In this document: piece by piece, positions 8,155 to 17,447 of the stretch
How the letters are laid out: the number at the start of each line of letters is the position of its first letter
Numbering within the stretch: the stretch's first letter is position 1
Origin: Candidatus Electrothrix rattekaaiensis
GTDB taxonomy: Bacteria; Desulfobacterota; Desulfobulbia; Desulfobulbales; Desulfobulbaceae
Assembly (NCBI GenBank): GCA_032595675.1
Contig: JAVQMD010000001.1
Location: 2,574,640 to 2,638,639 of the forward strand
Length of the DNA: 64,000 nt
Direction: 5' to 3'
The notes under the pieces: generated by a model
What the model was told of the DNA's origin: nothing
Seen by the model: only the letters and a program-made list of their open reading frames with translations
The model's database searches: none
Position numbers and translations under genes: made by a program

Positions 8155-8217
8155 ATTATCAGGCGGCCTGCTCTGATAAGATCAGATATTGGCAATATCT
8201 GGAACATCTCCCTTGAT
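8155..8217. repeat. About 63-bp repeat upstream of the 206-residue exported protein (copy 2)
   Basis: It matches 4962-5025 in the same orientation and at the same distance from a minus-strand start codon (28 bases). The best-conserved parts are ATTATCAGG, the palindrome around CAATATC, and GGAACATCTCCCTTGAT. Confidence 0.6.
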
Positions 8218-8410
8218 AAAGCAAGTAGGGAGCAGACCAGCATTTTAGACTATTTTACATTTGGTGCGGGGCCGCACCTACTCGACTAAATTAATTATTT
8301 TGAAACTGCGATCAAGGCGTCCGCTTCTCTCATGTCCCACAATGTCGGATTTTTATTTACATTTCCTGAGCGTTATGGTTAATATTAATTCTCAGTCATG
8401 ATAGGGTGCC

Positions 8411-8980
8411 ATGAAAAACGCAGCACTCAAAATTGTGCGAAGGTACTTTTGTTTTCTTCTGACCTTATCTGAAGGTGGCGGAAGCTGCGGCATAATTTCT
8501 AAATTTCTCAATAGGTTCTTGGAAATGGACAAAAAAGAAGCTGTTAAAACGCTAAGAGATGCTGTTATCAGTCACAAAAAATGGGTTGCTAATGCTCATG
8601 CTCTTATTGAGGGTGTTCCTCTTGAGAAAGATAAAGTTCCCGTTAATCCGACAGAATGTGAATTCGGACGCTGGTACTATACGGTCGGGCAAAATCTGAA
8701 TGAGCTTCCCGGGTTTAAAGATATAGAAGAAGCGCATGATAATTTGCACAACACTTATATGGAGATATTTTCGATTTTGTTCGGTGAGGGAAGGGAGCCG
8801 TCCTTTTTCAGTAAATTATTTGGCCGATCTCATAAAGTTATTACTGAAAAACGTGAAGAGGCTATGGCAAAATATTATATTCTGGAGGAACAATCCAAAG
8901 TTATAATAGCCCAGCTTGGCCAAATAGAAAAAGTAATCTCTGCTATGGGTGACAAACAGTTCCAAAAATACAATCCGTAA
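8411..8980 (+). CDS. CZB (chemoreceptor zinc-binding) domain protein
   Basis: The C-terminal part from MDKKEAVKTLRDAVISHKKW carries the CZB zinc-site pattern: SHKKWV (first His), ECEFGRWYY (the C-x-F-G-x-W core), and EAHDNLHNTYMEI (the last two His). CZB domains are four-helix bundles that bind zinc and act as sensors, usually at the end of chemoreceptors or diguanylate cyclases. Here the domain stands alone, with a further helical tail of about 60 residues. The frame opens at 8411. A second ATG at 8525 begins exactly at the domain and may be the true start, because the 38 residues before it resemble nothing. Targets for signalling are not evident nearby. Confidence 0.8.
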   Translation: MKNAALKIVRRYFCFLLTLSEGGGSCGIISKFLNRFLEMDKKEAVKTLRDAVISHKKWVANAHALIEGVPLEKDKVPVNPTECEFGRWYYTVGQNLNELPGFKDIEEAHDNLHNTYMEIFSILFGEGREPSFFSKLFGRSHKVITEKREEAMAKYYILEEQSKVIIAQLGQIEKVISAMGDKQFQKYNP

Positions 8981-9000
8981 GCACGAAGAAGCGATGCAAC

Positions 9001-9106
9001 GGTAACCGTTCAGTCCTCCCTCGTAAATCTCGACCATTTTGAGATTTACTACCTGATTCTTCCCCCTAGAAATCAAGGTGCATGAGGGGGGATGTGAATG
9101 GTTACC
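9001..9106. repeat. Large fold-back element between convergent genes
   Basis: The outer arms GGTAACC (9001-9007) and GGTTACC (9100-9106) pair, followed by TTCA with TGAA and CCTCCCTC with GAGGGGGG. Inside, GTAAATCTC pairs perfectly with GAGATTTAC (about 9023-9049). The result is a branched stem able to form on either strand. It spans the gap between the CZB gene and the convergent membrane gene and overlaps the last codon of the latter. The simplest role is a two-way transcription terminator, though no long T tract is present. Confidence 0.5.
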
Positions 9107-10379
9107 CTCCACTGCTGATTGGAACATCCAGTCGTGGTGCTTTCCGCAACAACGCCATAGACCACTTCACAGCACCGCTGAACCTCTTGATGAGAACAGC
9201 CTCATCACTCCATCTCACCCCGAGCAGGTCCGCTACCTCCTGCGTATTCCCATAAAATTTAGGTCGAATTCTAACAAGTTGAACTTGATCCCCATCATCT
9301 TGTTGCAAGACGATAATGGGAGAGATTATCCCCCTGATCAGTTCGCAGGCTGACGGCTCAATCCCCGTGTTCACAGTTTTTTTGCTGAAAAAGAGATAAG
9401 ACCGAGAGGAAAACACCAGGAAACCGTTTTTCAGAACAAGTTTCCCATAGGTCAACGGCGGTGTTCGACCGAAATAACAGCTGGAAAAACTCGTGATTCC
9501 GTCTGATGGCAAAGAACCACCTCTGATCCGCAAAAGCTTGTAAAAGACAAGATCATGTGACATGACCGTGCCAAAAACAACCAGTCGCAAGGTTTTCGGG
9601 AAAAGGTAAAATGCAAAGGCAATGACGACGCCTGACAAAAGAGCCCCCATGTACGTCCCAGATAAGCCGATTATCAACAGCACAAGAGCGTTCTTTGCCG
9701 CAGCCAACAAGGCATCTCCGAGAGAAAACGGACAGAGCAGGATAAGAACATTAAACGCCTGGGAGAGTACCCATACCGCAATAAATATCATGCTGGCGGT
9801 AATTGATGACATGGTCATCAACAGCAGGTCAACACCGGTATTCAGTGCTGCATCTGCGGAACCCGCCGCAACAGCAACCGGAAAAAGGGCATCGCAGGCC
9901 TGCTGAGACAGGTGCTGTACTTGTTGGAATTCACCCTGGGTCACAGAGGTTATCAAAACCGGCAGTGCTATGAGCGCACTGGTGTTCTTTTCAAACAGGA
10001 TCTCAACGGCATCCAAAGGAGATTTTAACAGCTTAGGGAAGGCGGCACCAAAGGTGTCTTTTAAAAAAATCATCCCCAAAACAACAGCTAACGGCCCCCA
10101 GAATTTCGGAGAGAGATGCCAAGGCAGCGCAGGGCGGGCCTGCTCAGGAACAGAGAAATATGAATACGCTCCCAAGGCGGACATGCACAAAATGGGATTC
10201 AGGGCAAGCCCGGTTATTTGCGCGATTTCCTCTGACAACATCTCCGCGTTAAAGGTGACCTGCTTGTAACTCATCGGCGATGGAGTTGATTCAAGCGGCG
10301 GTCCCGACGTATCAGCTAAAACGAAAGAGGAACTGAAAAGCAGGATAATGAGGAAGAATAATATTTTTTTGATCAGCAT
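9102..10379 (-). CDS. Polytopic membrane protein with signal peptide, function unknown
   Basis: The protein (about 425 residues) starts MLIKKILFFLIILLFSSSFV, a signal peptide ending near VLA-DT. A Pro-rich linker and about six membrane segments follow (for example FWGPLAVVLGMIFL, SALIALPVLITSV, SMIFIAVWVLSQAFNVLILL, ALVLLIIGLSGTYMGALLSG). A soluble C-terminal half of about 130 residues comes last. I know of similar conserved bacterial proteins only as uncharacterised. The ATG at 10379 fits the signal peptide. A longer frame to 10439 overlaps the upstream gene and adds a polar leader. It lies 35 bases after the DD-peptidase gene on the same strand, so they may share a transcript. Confidence 0.6.
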   Translation of the reverse strand: MLIKKILFFLIILLFSSSFVLADTSGPPLESTPSPMSYKQVTFNAEMLSEEIAQITGLALNPILCMSALGAYSYFSVPEQARPALPWHLSPKFWGPLAVVLGMIFLKDTFGAAFPKLLKSPLDAVEILFEKNTSALIALPVLITSVTQGEFQQVQHLSQQACDALFPVAVAAGSADAALNTGVDLLLMTMSSITASMIFIAVWVLSQAFNVLILLCPFSLGDALLAAAKNALVLLIIGLSGTYMGALLSGVVIAFAFYLFPKTLRLVVFGTVMSHDLVFYKLLRIRGGSLPSDGITSFSSCYFGRTPPLTYGKLVLKNGFLVFSSRSYLFFSKKTVNTGIEPSACELIRGIISPIIVLQQDDGDQVQLVRIRPKFYGNTQEVADLLGVRWSDEAVLIKRFSGAVKWSMALLRKAPRLDVPISSGG

Positions 10380-10413
10380 TCCTTGGCATGCTTCAAATCC
10401 GGGTTGACGCCTG

Positions 10414-11526
10414 TTAACTCTCTGTCTTTGCCTCGGCAAGTTGAGCTACCCTGATCTGCTCTTTCTTTTTAAAACCGTACTCAACCAAACGCTTGATGTC
10501 CCCCCACATAGTCTCACTGCCCATAATAGCGACAACAATGGTGTCATCGCCCCGTTGAAACTGCCCTACGTAGGTCTGACGAGCTTTATTGGTATAGCCG
10601 GTCTTGCCAGCCAGAGCCCCATCCACCTGCCAAAGTGCCCTGTTATGGTTGCGCAGAAGTTTACCGTACGAGGTTTTGATCTTGGTCCGCTTCATGCGAC
10701 CAGCAAATTCTTTATCCTGCATGGCATGACGAAATATCTGGGCGAGATCACGGGCTGTGGACTGCTGGCCTTTGGCGGTCAGGCCGGAGGCTGTGCGGCA
10801 GATGGTGTTTTTTGCTCCCCAGAGTCGAGCATGCAAGGTCATTAACTTGGCAAAATCACCTTCACTGCCAGCAATTTTTTCCGCCAGAGCAACACTGGCA
10901 TCGTTTGCCGAAGCCAGAAGAACAGCGTTGATCAGGTCATTGGCCTTGTATTTTTTCCTGGTGCTTAAATACACTTTGGATCTCGGCATTTTCTCCGCAT
11001 GCCGACTGACCTCCACCGTTTCATTGTCTTTCAGACGCTTTATGGCAATCATGCCGGTAAGCACCTTAATGGTTGATGCCGGTTGGCGAGGATTATCCGG
11101 GGCCTTGGCAAAAATGGTCTCGCCTGTTTCGGCATCCAGGATAATAACGCTTTTTGAGGTGATATGTTTATTGATACGGGCAAAACGAAATTTCCTGTTT
11201 TCTCTCCTACTATCGGTCGTTTTTTTGGTCGTAACGGTGCTCTTGGTGGTTGTGGTGCAGGAAATCTTCGCAACTCTTTCTTTGACAGAGGAAATATTGC
11301 CTTTGCTCCCGAGGATCACGGGCGTGTCCGATGAGGTATCCGGTGAACAGGTTGTTTTGTTAACGGTCGGAGAAGAAAGTTGCGGCAGCGTCTTGGCTTG
11401 CGGAGCTTTCTTGGCGGTATTGCTTAAAACAGGTAAAGTTGCTGCCTGTGCTTGCAGGTGACCGGAAGACAGAGTAAATACACACGGTGCCAAGAGCGTA
11501 ATAAATAAAAAAGAGCATCGGTTCAT
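10414..11526 (-). CDS. D-alanyl-D-alanine carboxypeptidase (S11 / PBP5-like)
   Basis: The three serine-DD-peptidase motifs are present and well spaced: STIK (Ser151-Lys154), SAN (206-208) and KTG (308-310). The enzyme trims the terminal D-Ala from peptidoglycan pentapeptides in the periplasm. A signal peptide occupies residues 1-28 (ending near LQAQA). Between it and the catalytic domain is an unusual Ser/Thr/Lys-rich linker of about 85 residues with KSTVTTKKTT. The C-terminal beta domain and amphipathic anchor of PBP5 are absent, as in the shorter S11 group. AAGGA precedes the ATG. I do not give dacA or dacC, because orthology cannot be judged here. Confidence 0.85.
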   Translation of the reverse strand: MNRCSFLFITLLAPCVFTLSSGHLQAQAATLPVLSNTAKKAPQAKTLPQLSSPTVNKTTCSPDTSSDTPVILGSKGNISSVKERVAKISCTTTTKSTVTTKKTTDSRRENRKFRFARINKHITSKSVIILDAETGETIFAKAPDNPRQPASTIKVLTGMIAIKRLKDNETVEVSRHAEKMPRSKVYLSTRKKYKANDLINAVLLASANDASVALAEKIAGSEGDFAKLMTLHARLWGAKNTICRTASGLTAKGQQSTARDLAQIFRHAMQDKEFAGRMKRTKIKTSYGKLLRNHNRALWQVDGALAGKTGYTNKARQTYVGQFQRGDDTIVVAIMGSETMWGDIKRLVEYGFKKKEQIRVAQLAEAKTES

Positions 11527-11805
11527 AGAAAGTATCCTTTTTACATCTCAAGTTCGTGGAGAATCGTTGAAACAGCGTTATGAGAAGGGATTGGTGCCTG
11601 CTTGCAGAAAACCTCTCTGTTTTCGCATTGAAAACTACAAAACTATTATAACTGATAAGGATTGACTTTGCATCTTTTTAGGGTAAAAATATTCTTTAAA
11701 TGAATCGGTGTGCCGCATCATTTATAATCACCGTCTTTTTTGGGTCTCAAACATTCTCTATCGCGATATCCCTCCCTCTGAACATCGAATTTTTAACTCG
11801 AACTT

Positions 11806-13551
11806 ATGAAAAAAACACTTTTTTGGGTTTGTGGTCTCTGCATCGTCGGAGTCCTTGCTTATTTTCTCTCCCGTCCTGTTCCGCCCGGGCCTGAGCAAAA
11901 TTATTATGCTGGTTTTTTGCCCGAGGATACGGTGGGGGTTGTGAGTCTTTATGATATGGAGGGCTTATCAAAAGCATTTCCGGACACACCCTTGGGTCGT
12001 TTTTTGTCCAAACCGGTCATGCATGAAATGCTGGGTGAACTTGAGGGCACGAACGAAGATCTGGAACAATATGATGCCTTCTATAATGCTATTGCCGATA
12101 TGATGGCGAGCCCTGTATTTCGTCAGGTCTTTGGTGATGATGTCGTCATCGCCTTATGCCAGCCGAATCCAGAAGGGTTGCGGGACAATCCAGAGCAGGA
12201 GTTTAAAAAATCCCTTTTGGCCTTTGGAACCTCATCCGTAGCCGGACCAATCAGCAAGCTTGCTCGCTTGGTGATGTGGAAGGATGTGACGAATGCAGAA
12301 GTAGCTGGTTTGGGGCTGATCCAGATCAGGCTGGATGACAATGAGGTACTCTATGGATATGACGATCAGGGGATTATTGTATTGGCCTACGATCCCAAGA
12401 GGATTGTCAGCGCGGTTCAGCGGAAAGCGACCAGAGTAAACCTACGGCATTCTCAGCCCTTTACTGCAACAGAGGCTTTTTGGAAAGAGGCCGGACCGGG
12501 GCATGTCTATGCCCGTTCTTATCTCAATACGATACGGTTGCAAGAGCTTGTGAGCGTTTTTTCTCAACAGAAGGCTTCGGGTATGGCCGAAGCAATGACA
12601 GAAAAGCTGGCAGGGCTGAAGAGTATAGGTGGCCTGATCGTCGAAACCCAGGGCGAGCTTCGCATACGAATGAAAGGAGAAGTTGATCCTGGGTCGCGGC
12701 CTGATGAGGTTCAGGTCGAAGAAGTGTTATCAGGTCATGAAAATTTTTCTTCGTCCTTATTGCAGGAAAATACCTTGCTGCATTATCGGCTTTCTCACTT
12801 TGATAAAGCATTTTTTCGCAATTTTTTGACCTCAGCTGAGACGGAACAGCAGTACAGAGAACTGGAAAAGAGCGTCCAGAACGAGGCTGGTTTCTCCTTG
12901 GATAAATTTCTAGAGGCTGTAGGACCTCAGGCCGGGATCTCTGTGCATCAAATAGTCAATGCTGGCATGTTTCCCCTCCCGAAAACAGTTTTGGCTATTC
13001 AGGTTCAGGACAAAAGGGCTGTGGGGGGGGCATTAAAAAAAATACGTGATACCCTCAAGAAACAGGGTCTCGCAAATGAGCACCAGGAAAAAGTACAAGG
13101 ACATCACCTTTATTATTGGACAATCATGCCTGTTGAAGCCACTCATCTGGCCATAGCACTGACCGACACCACATTGTACGTCGCCAATGGAGAAACCCAA
13201 TTGCGTACCGTACTCGAAGGGAAGCAGCTGCCCGAGGGCTTGACGGAACAGGAGGTTAAAGAGCTTGGTGAGTTTAAGGAGACAGCCAGATCCTGTGTAG
13301 CAACTGCCAATTTAGGTGCATTTCTTCTTCGACCAGCCCTATTGGCTGGTCAGATCGAACCCGTTGCAGATTGGTTGACAGATATGTTGTGGGCGAGCAA
13401 AACCAAGTCCGGTAAAAAAACACAAGAAGAGCTGCTTGCTCTGATGCGTTCTTTTGACGTTGTTACTGCCTGTAGCGATTTTGCAGAAACACATGTCAAG
13501 GGGGAAATTATTTTTAAAACACGGCCCGCAGACGACCAAGGAAAAAATTAA
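11806..13551 (+). CDS. Exported or membrane-anchored DUF3352-like protein
   Basis: This is a 581-residue protein. One N-terminal hydrophobic segment (LFWVCGLCIVGVLAYFLSRP) acts as a signal anchor, and the rest should lie in the periplasm. The opening of the mature part, YYAGFLPEDTVGVVSLYDME, followed by repeated VGPQAGISVH and VYARSYLN-type segments, resembles the DUF3352 group, large exported proteins of unknown function that begin with a line about a LP-x-D-T motif. There are no catalytic motifs. It ends 12 bases before the MFS permease gene, which has a strong ribosome-binding site, so the two probably form an operon. Confidence 0.6.
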   Translation: MKKTLFWVCGLCIVGVLAYFLSRPVPPGPEQNYYAGFLPEDTVGVVSLYDMEGLSKAFPDTPLGRFLSKPVMHEMLGELEGTNEDLEQYDAFYNAIADMMASPVFRQVFGDDVVIALCQPNPEGLRDNPEQEFKKSLLAFGTSSVAGPISKLARLVMWKDVTNAEVAGLGLIQIRLDDNEVLYGYDDQGIIVLAYDPKRIVSAVQRKATRVNLRHSQPFTATEAFWKEAGPGHVYARSYLNTIRLQELVSVFSQQKASGMAEAMTEKLAGLKSIGGLIVETQGELRIRMKGEVDPGSRPDEVQVEEVLSGHENFSSSLLQENTLLHYRLSHFDKAFFRNFLTSAETEQQYRELEKSVQNEAGFSLDKFLEAVGPQAGISVHQIVNAGMFPLPKTVLAIQVQDKRAVGGALKKIRDTLKKQGLANEHQEKVQGHHLYYWTIMPVEATHLAIALTDTTLYVANGETQLRTVLEGKQLPEGLTEQEVKELGEFKETARSCVATANLGAFLLRPALLAGQIEPVADWLTDMLWASKTKSGKKTQEELLALMRSFDVVTACSDFAETHVKGEIIFKTRPADDQGKN

Positions 13552-13563
13552 AAGGAGACGGGA

Positions 13564-14910
13564 ATGAGAAAACTGAATAAACAGGTCTGGGGCTGGGCCC
13601 TGTACGACTGGGCGAATTCCGCCTTTGCAACAACGGTGATGGCGGGTTTTTTTCCAATTTTCTTTAAACAGTACTGGAGCTACGGCGCAGATGTCAATAC
13701 GAGCACGGCTCAGCTCGGTTTTGCCAATGCCGCAGCCAGCCTAATTGTGGCTGCAATGGCACCGCTGTTGGGTGCTATCGCCGACAGAGGAAGCGCGAAG
13801 AAAAGCCTACTGCTATTCTTTGCCTATCTCGGCGTTTTGATGACCGCCTCCCTATTTTTTGTCCAACAAGGGCAATGGTTGTGGGCGGTTTTTATTTACT
13901 CATTCGGAATTATCGGTTTTTCTGGAGCCAATATATTTTATGATTCCCTGCTGCCCAGTGTGGCCAAAAAAGATACTATTGATTACATCTCCAGCCTTGG
14001 TTTTTCTCTGGGCTATCTGGGCGGGGGTCTGCTCTTTCTGGTGAATGTCCTGATGACCCTGTATCCGAACGTATTCGGGCTTGCCAATGCCAGCGAGGCG
14101 GTGCGCTGGTCTTTTCTGACTGTGGCCCTCTGGTGGGGAGGGTTTTCCCTGTTCATCCTCTTCTGGGTTGAGGAAGAAAAAAAAGTTGTTCAAAGCCGCT
14201 CTGTTGTACAGATCATCAGGGAAGGGGGACAACAGTTTATCGGAACATTTCAGGAGATCCGTCATCTCAAAACCGTTTTCCTCTTTCTGCTCGCCTATTG
14301 GTTCTATATCGACGGCGTGGACACCATTGTCCGCATGGCTGTGGATTATGGTCTGTCTTTGGGATTTGCTTCAAACGACCTTATTATCGCCCTGCTGATT
14401 GTCCAGTTTATCGGGTTTCCGGCGGCCCTGCTGTTCGGGAAACTGGGACAGTCCTGGGGAGTGCGTAAATCCATCTTCCTGGGGATCGGGATCTACATGC
14501 TGATCACCCTTTGGGGCGTGATGATGGAGAGCAAAAATGAGTTTTACATCCTGGCCGGGGCTATCGGCTTGGCCCAGGGCGGGATTCAGGCTCTGAGCCG
14601 TTCTTTTTATTCACGCCTTATTCCAGCGGACAAGCCTGCTGAGTATTATGGTTTTTATAATATGCTCGGGAAATTTGCCGCCATCCTGGGCCCTGCTTTG
14701 ATGGGAATTGTCGGCCTTGTTGTTCGGCGAATACTGATGCCGCCTGCGCCCACAGCAGAGCAGATAGAAACGGTGGGCAGGATCGCCTCGCGCTGGGGCA
14801 TCGGCTCAATTCTTCTGCTCTTCCTTATCGGCGGTATTTTGTTGTACTTTGTGGATGAAGAGAAAGGGAAACGGGAGGCTGCTTGTCTGGCCGGAGGAAA
14901 TACTGTTTGA
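13564..14910 (+). CDS. MFS transporter, UMF1 / Atg22-like family
   Basis: This 448-residue protein has about 12 membrane segments. The start WGWALYDWANSAFATTVMAG is the signature of the UMF1 family (Atg22-related), in which a YDWANSA motif opens helix 1. The motif IADRGSAKKSLL between helices 2 and 3 is the MFS A-motif equivalent. Yeast Atg22 exports amino acids from the vacuole, but bacterial substrates are unknown. AAAAGGAGACGGGA precedes the ATG. Its 3' end overlaps the convergent Panacea gene by 86 bases. Confidence 0.88.
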   Translation: MRKLNKQVWGWALYDWANSAFATTVMAGFFPIFFKQYWSYGADVNTSTAQLGFANAAASLIVAAMAPLLGAIADRGSAKKSLLLFFAYLGVLMTASLFFVQQGQWLWAVFIYSFGIIGFSGANIFYDSLLPSVAKKDTIDYISSLGFSLGYLGGGLLFLVNVLMTLYPNVFGLANASEAVRWSFLTVALWWGGFSLFILFWVEEEKKVVQSRSVVQIIREGGQQFIGTFQEIRHLKTVFLFLLAYWFYIDGVDTIVRMAVDYGLSLGFASNDLIIALLIVQFIGFPAALLFGKLGQSWGVRKSIFLGIGIYMLITLWGVMMESKNEFYILAGAIGLAQGGIQALSRSFYSRLIPADKPAEYYGFYNMLGKFAAILGPALMGIVGLVVRRILMPPAPTAEQIETVGRIASRWGIGSILLLFLIGGILLYFVDEEKGKREAACLAGGNTV

Positions 14911-15538
14911 GCTCCTGCAGCAGGTTTTGAAAATCATGCTTAGCCTTCCGGCTCTGCTGTTGATAATCGTCTGCATTAGGGTAGGTGGCAAAGGTTTCAG
15001 CCTCTTCTTTATCCATATCCAAGGTGAAGGAATACCAGGAATTTGACTTCAGAACATGGAAGGGCTGTTGTGCGCCATTTTGGAGTTTGAAAAAATTATT
15101 GGCAAAGGGCTGATTGGAATAGTAGGAAAAAATTGCGGCATCGCTGATAACAGTGTTTTCTTTCGCGTCCAGCCACGGTGCCTCATTATGGGTCATGGCA
15201 CTGAGGGTAAAGGCGGAGTAATCAACATAATTATCCAGGATAAAGGTGAGGAGTTTTTCCTGCTCCTCATTGATGCCTACAGGTTTTATCCCCGGAGGGA
15301 TGATATCAGCCCCGTGCTGTTTATAAGCATTATAGATAGAGGCATTTACCGGCCCATAGGGCCATTTTTCAAAATCAGCCAGAATAAACGGGTGGTGCGC
15401 CACGAGAGTCCATGACTTGGCGTAATAGGCAAGCTTTTGCAGCTTCATCGGCGTGATGCCTTTATCCGGGTATGCCGCAATGATGAACTGGGCAAGCTCT
15501 ATGGCATGTAGAGGCTGTGCCTTGGAAATTGCTGTCAT
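14825..15538 (-). CDS. Panacea-domain (SocA-like, DUF4065) protein
   Basis: This is a 237-residue soluble protein. The segment GITPMKLQKLAYYAKSWTLV is the hallmark of the Panacea / DUF4065 domain (ITP-x-K-L-Q-K-L-x-Y-Y), followed by FEKWPYGPVNASIYNAYKQH. The family includes SocA, a ClpXP adaptor, and many antitoxins that neutralise unrelated toxins. No toxin gene adjoins it: the convergent neighbour is the permease, and upstream lies the lipid-kinase fusion on the other strand. It may thus be an orphan antitoxin or an adaptor. The overlap with the permease end is real in both frames. Confidence 0.85.
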   Translation of the reverse strand: MTAISKAQPLHAIELAQFIIAAYPDKGITPMKLQKLAYYAKSWTLVAHHPFILADFEKWPYGPVNASIYNAYKQHGADIIPPGIKPVGINEEQEKLLTFILDNYVDYSAFTLSAMTHNEAPWLDAKENTVISDAAIFSYYSNQPFANNFFKLQNGAQQPFHVLKSNSWYSFTLDMDKEEAETFATYPNADDYQQQSRKAKHDFQNLLQELKQYFLRPDKQPPVSLSLHPQSTTKYRR

Positions 15539-15783
15539 AGAAGGTTATCTTGTCGTGTTGTTATCTCGTTGTAATGCGCAAACTTCTTTGTGCAAAAACA
15601 GTGTTTCTCCATGTAAAATATAACGCAGACGTTACGTTGTGTCAACGTATCCTGCCGAAGTTTGATAAAAAGAAAGCCCTCTGATTCTGCGGGAGTTCTG
15701 CTTGTCCACATATTTTGCTATCATTTTTTACTCTCATTTAGGGAGAGGATAACTCCTCGTGAATACAATTCATTGGTGAAATA

Positions 15784-17397
15784 ATGCAATTCGGTATCAT
15801 CTATTTCCTGGGCGGCATGTCGGCACTGCTTGTTTTCTGGCAGTTCTGGCCGAATCTATTTTCTGCCATTTTTATATGGACGGCCTTATCGTTCTTCTGT
15901 GTCAGTTGTGCATATTTTACGAACAGCCCTGGAATATTCAGAAAAAAAAGAAACGGAAAAATACCGTTTTTTATCAAGTTGGCTTTTATTCCTTTTCTCG
16001 TAATAATTCACAGCTATAACAAAATGGCGCGAAACCTTGATAAGGTTCCGTCGATTCAACGGGTGAACGACAAGCTGTTTATAGGCGACCGGGTGACGCC
16101 AAGCGATGCTCCTGTTCTGATAGAAAAACAAATCAAAGCGGTGCTGGATGTCACAGCGGAGTTTGAATCGCTGAATTGGGCGGCTTCACTTGAAAATATC
16201 ACGTATCTCAATATTCCTGTTCTTGATCATGCTATTCCCACGGAAGAAGATCTCCTGCGTGCTGTTATCTGGATAAAAAATCAACAGGTTTATAATGGAT
16301 CAGTTTTGGTCAACTGTGCGCTTGGAAGAGGTCGTTCAGCATTAGTTGTAGCCGCCTTTCTTCTCAGCAGAACAAAGAGTAATGATGTGCCGGATGTCCT
16401 GGAAGACTTAAAAGCCTTGCGAAAGACGATACGTCTCAATAAGCGTCAGCGGAAATTGCTGATGAAGGTTGTTGAACACGAACAGTTCTCGGGATTACCC
16501 AAAGCATGGATTATCGCAAATCCTGCTTCCGGCGCAGGTAAGTGGGCTGAATATAAGGATCAGATCGTTGAAGACCTTTCATCGCATTATCTGCTGACAA
16601 TAAAAGAATCTTCCGAAACAGCGTCTATCGCGAGTATAACCGAGGAGGCTGTCCTGGATGAACCGGATACCGTCATTGCCTGCGGAGGAGACGGTACGGT
16701 CTCCGAAGTCGCTGATAAGCTCGTCGATACGTCAATAAAACTCGGTATCATTCCGGGAGGAACAACAAATGCGCTGTGCCATGTGCTTATGGGAGTCAAG
16801 GTGAAGCTGCTTCCTGTTGAGACAGCCTGTGCTCTTATCACGGCAGGGCGTACCAGATTAATAGATACGGCAAAATGTAATAATCGATTGGTGTTATTGC
16901 TTGTCGGTTTGGGATTTGAGCAGAAAATGATCGAAGCCGCCGGTCGTCAGGAAAAAGATGAATACGGACAGTTCGCGTATCTTCGGGGACTTTGGCAGGC
17001 GGTTCAGAATAATGATCTTTTTACAATGACACTTATTCTGGATGACGGAGAACCCTTTTCCATTGAAACGAACAGCCTGGTCGTGGCAAATGCGGCTCCG
17101 CTGACAACAATACTTGCTCAGGGAAAGGGAAATCCTGATTATTTTGACGGGTTACTTGATATTACCTGGATAAAATCAGAACCCAATACGGGGGGAAACA
17201 GCATAGTCGGGTTGCTGGAACTCTCTGTCTCGGGAATGTTGAATGTAAATCCGGGATTCTCAATCGGCCACCTGCATGCAAAAAAAATACAGATAACGGT
17301 TCAGCCTGCAAGCAACTATGTCATAGACGGTGAAGTGTATCCGCCGGAAGAGCTGAATATATCAATTCTCCCAAAATCTCTTCATGTCTATTGTTGA
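15784..17397 (+). CDS. Dual-specificity phosphatase fused to diacylglycerol-kinase-like catalytic domain
   Basis: There are three parts. Residues 1-77 hold two to three membrane segments (IIYFLGGMSALLVFW, SAIFIWTALSFFCVSC, IKLAFIPFLVII). Residues 85-232 form a DSP-type phosphatase with the loop CALGRGRS (Cys178, Arg184; C-x5-R) and the general acid probably Asp148. Residues 239-537 form a DAGKc/YegS-like lipid kinase with NPASGAGK (246-253), GGDGT (301-305) and PGGTTNAL (324-331). Such fusions are known in proteobacteria and may both make and remove lipid phosphates, but the substrate is unproven. The gene stands alone, with a 245-base upstream gap. Confidence 0.85.
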   Translation: MQFGIIYFLGGMSALLVFWQFWPNLFSAIFIWTALSFFCVSCAYFTNSPGIFRKKRNGKIPFFIKLAFIPFLVIIHSYNKMARNLDKVPSIQRVNDKLFIGDRVTPSDAPVLIEKQIKAVLDVTAEFESLNWAASLENITYLNIPVLDHAIPTEEDLLRAVIWIKNQQVYNGSVLVNCALGRGRSALVVAAFLLSRTKSNDVPDVLEDLKALRKTIRLNKRQRKLLMKVVEHEQFSGLPKAWIIANPASGAGKWAEYKDQIVEDLSSHYLLTIKESSETASIASITEEAVLDEPDTVIACGGDGTVSEVADKLVDTSIKLGIIPGGTTNALCHVLMGVKVKLLPVETACALITAGRTRLIDTAKCNNRLVLLLVGLGFEQKMIEAAGRQEKDEYGQFAYLRGLWQAVQNNDLFTMTLILDDGEPFSIETNSLVVANAAPLTTILAQGKGNPDYFDGLLDITWIKSEPNTGGNSIVGLLELSVSGMLNVNPGFSIGHLHAKKIQITVQPASNYVIDGEVYPPEELNISILPKSLHVYC

Positions 17398-17447
17398 ATG
17401 TATCTTCTTGAGGAGCCTCGAAAATGTTGTTTTCTGTGGCTGCGGTA

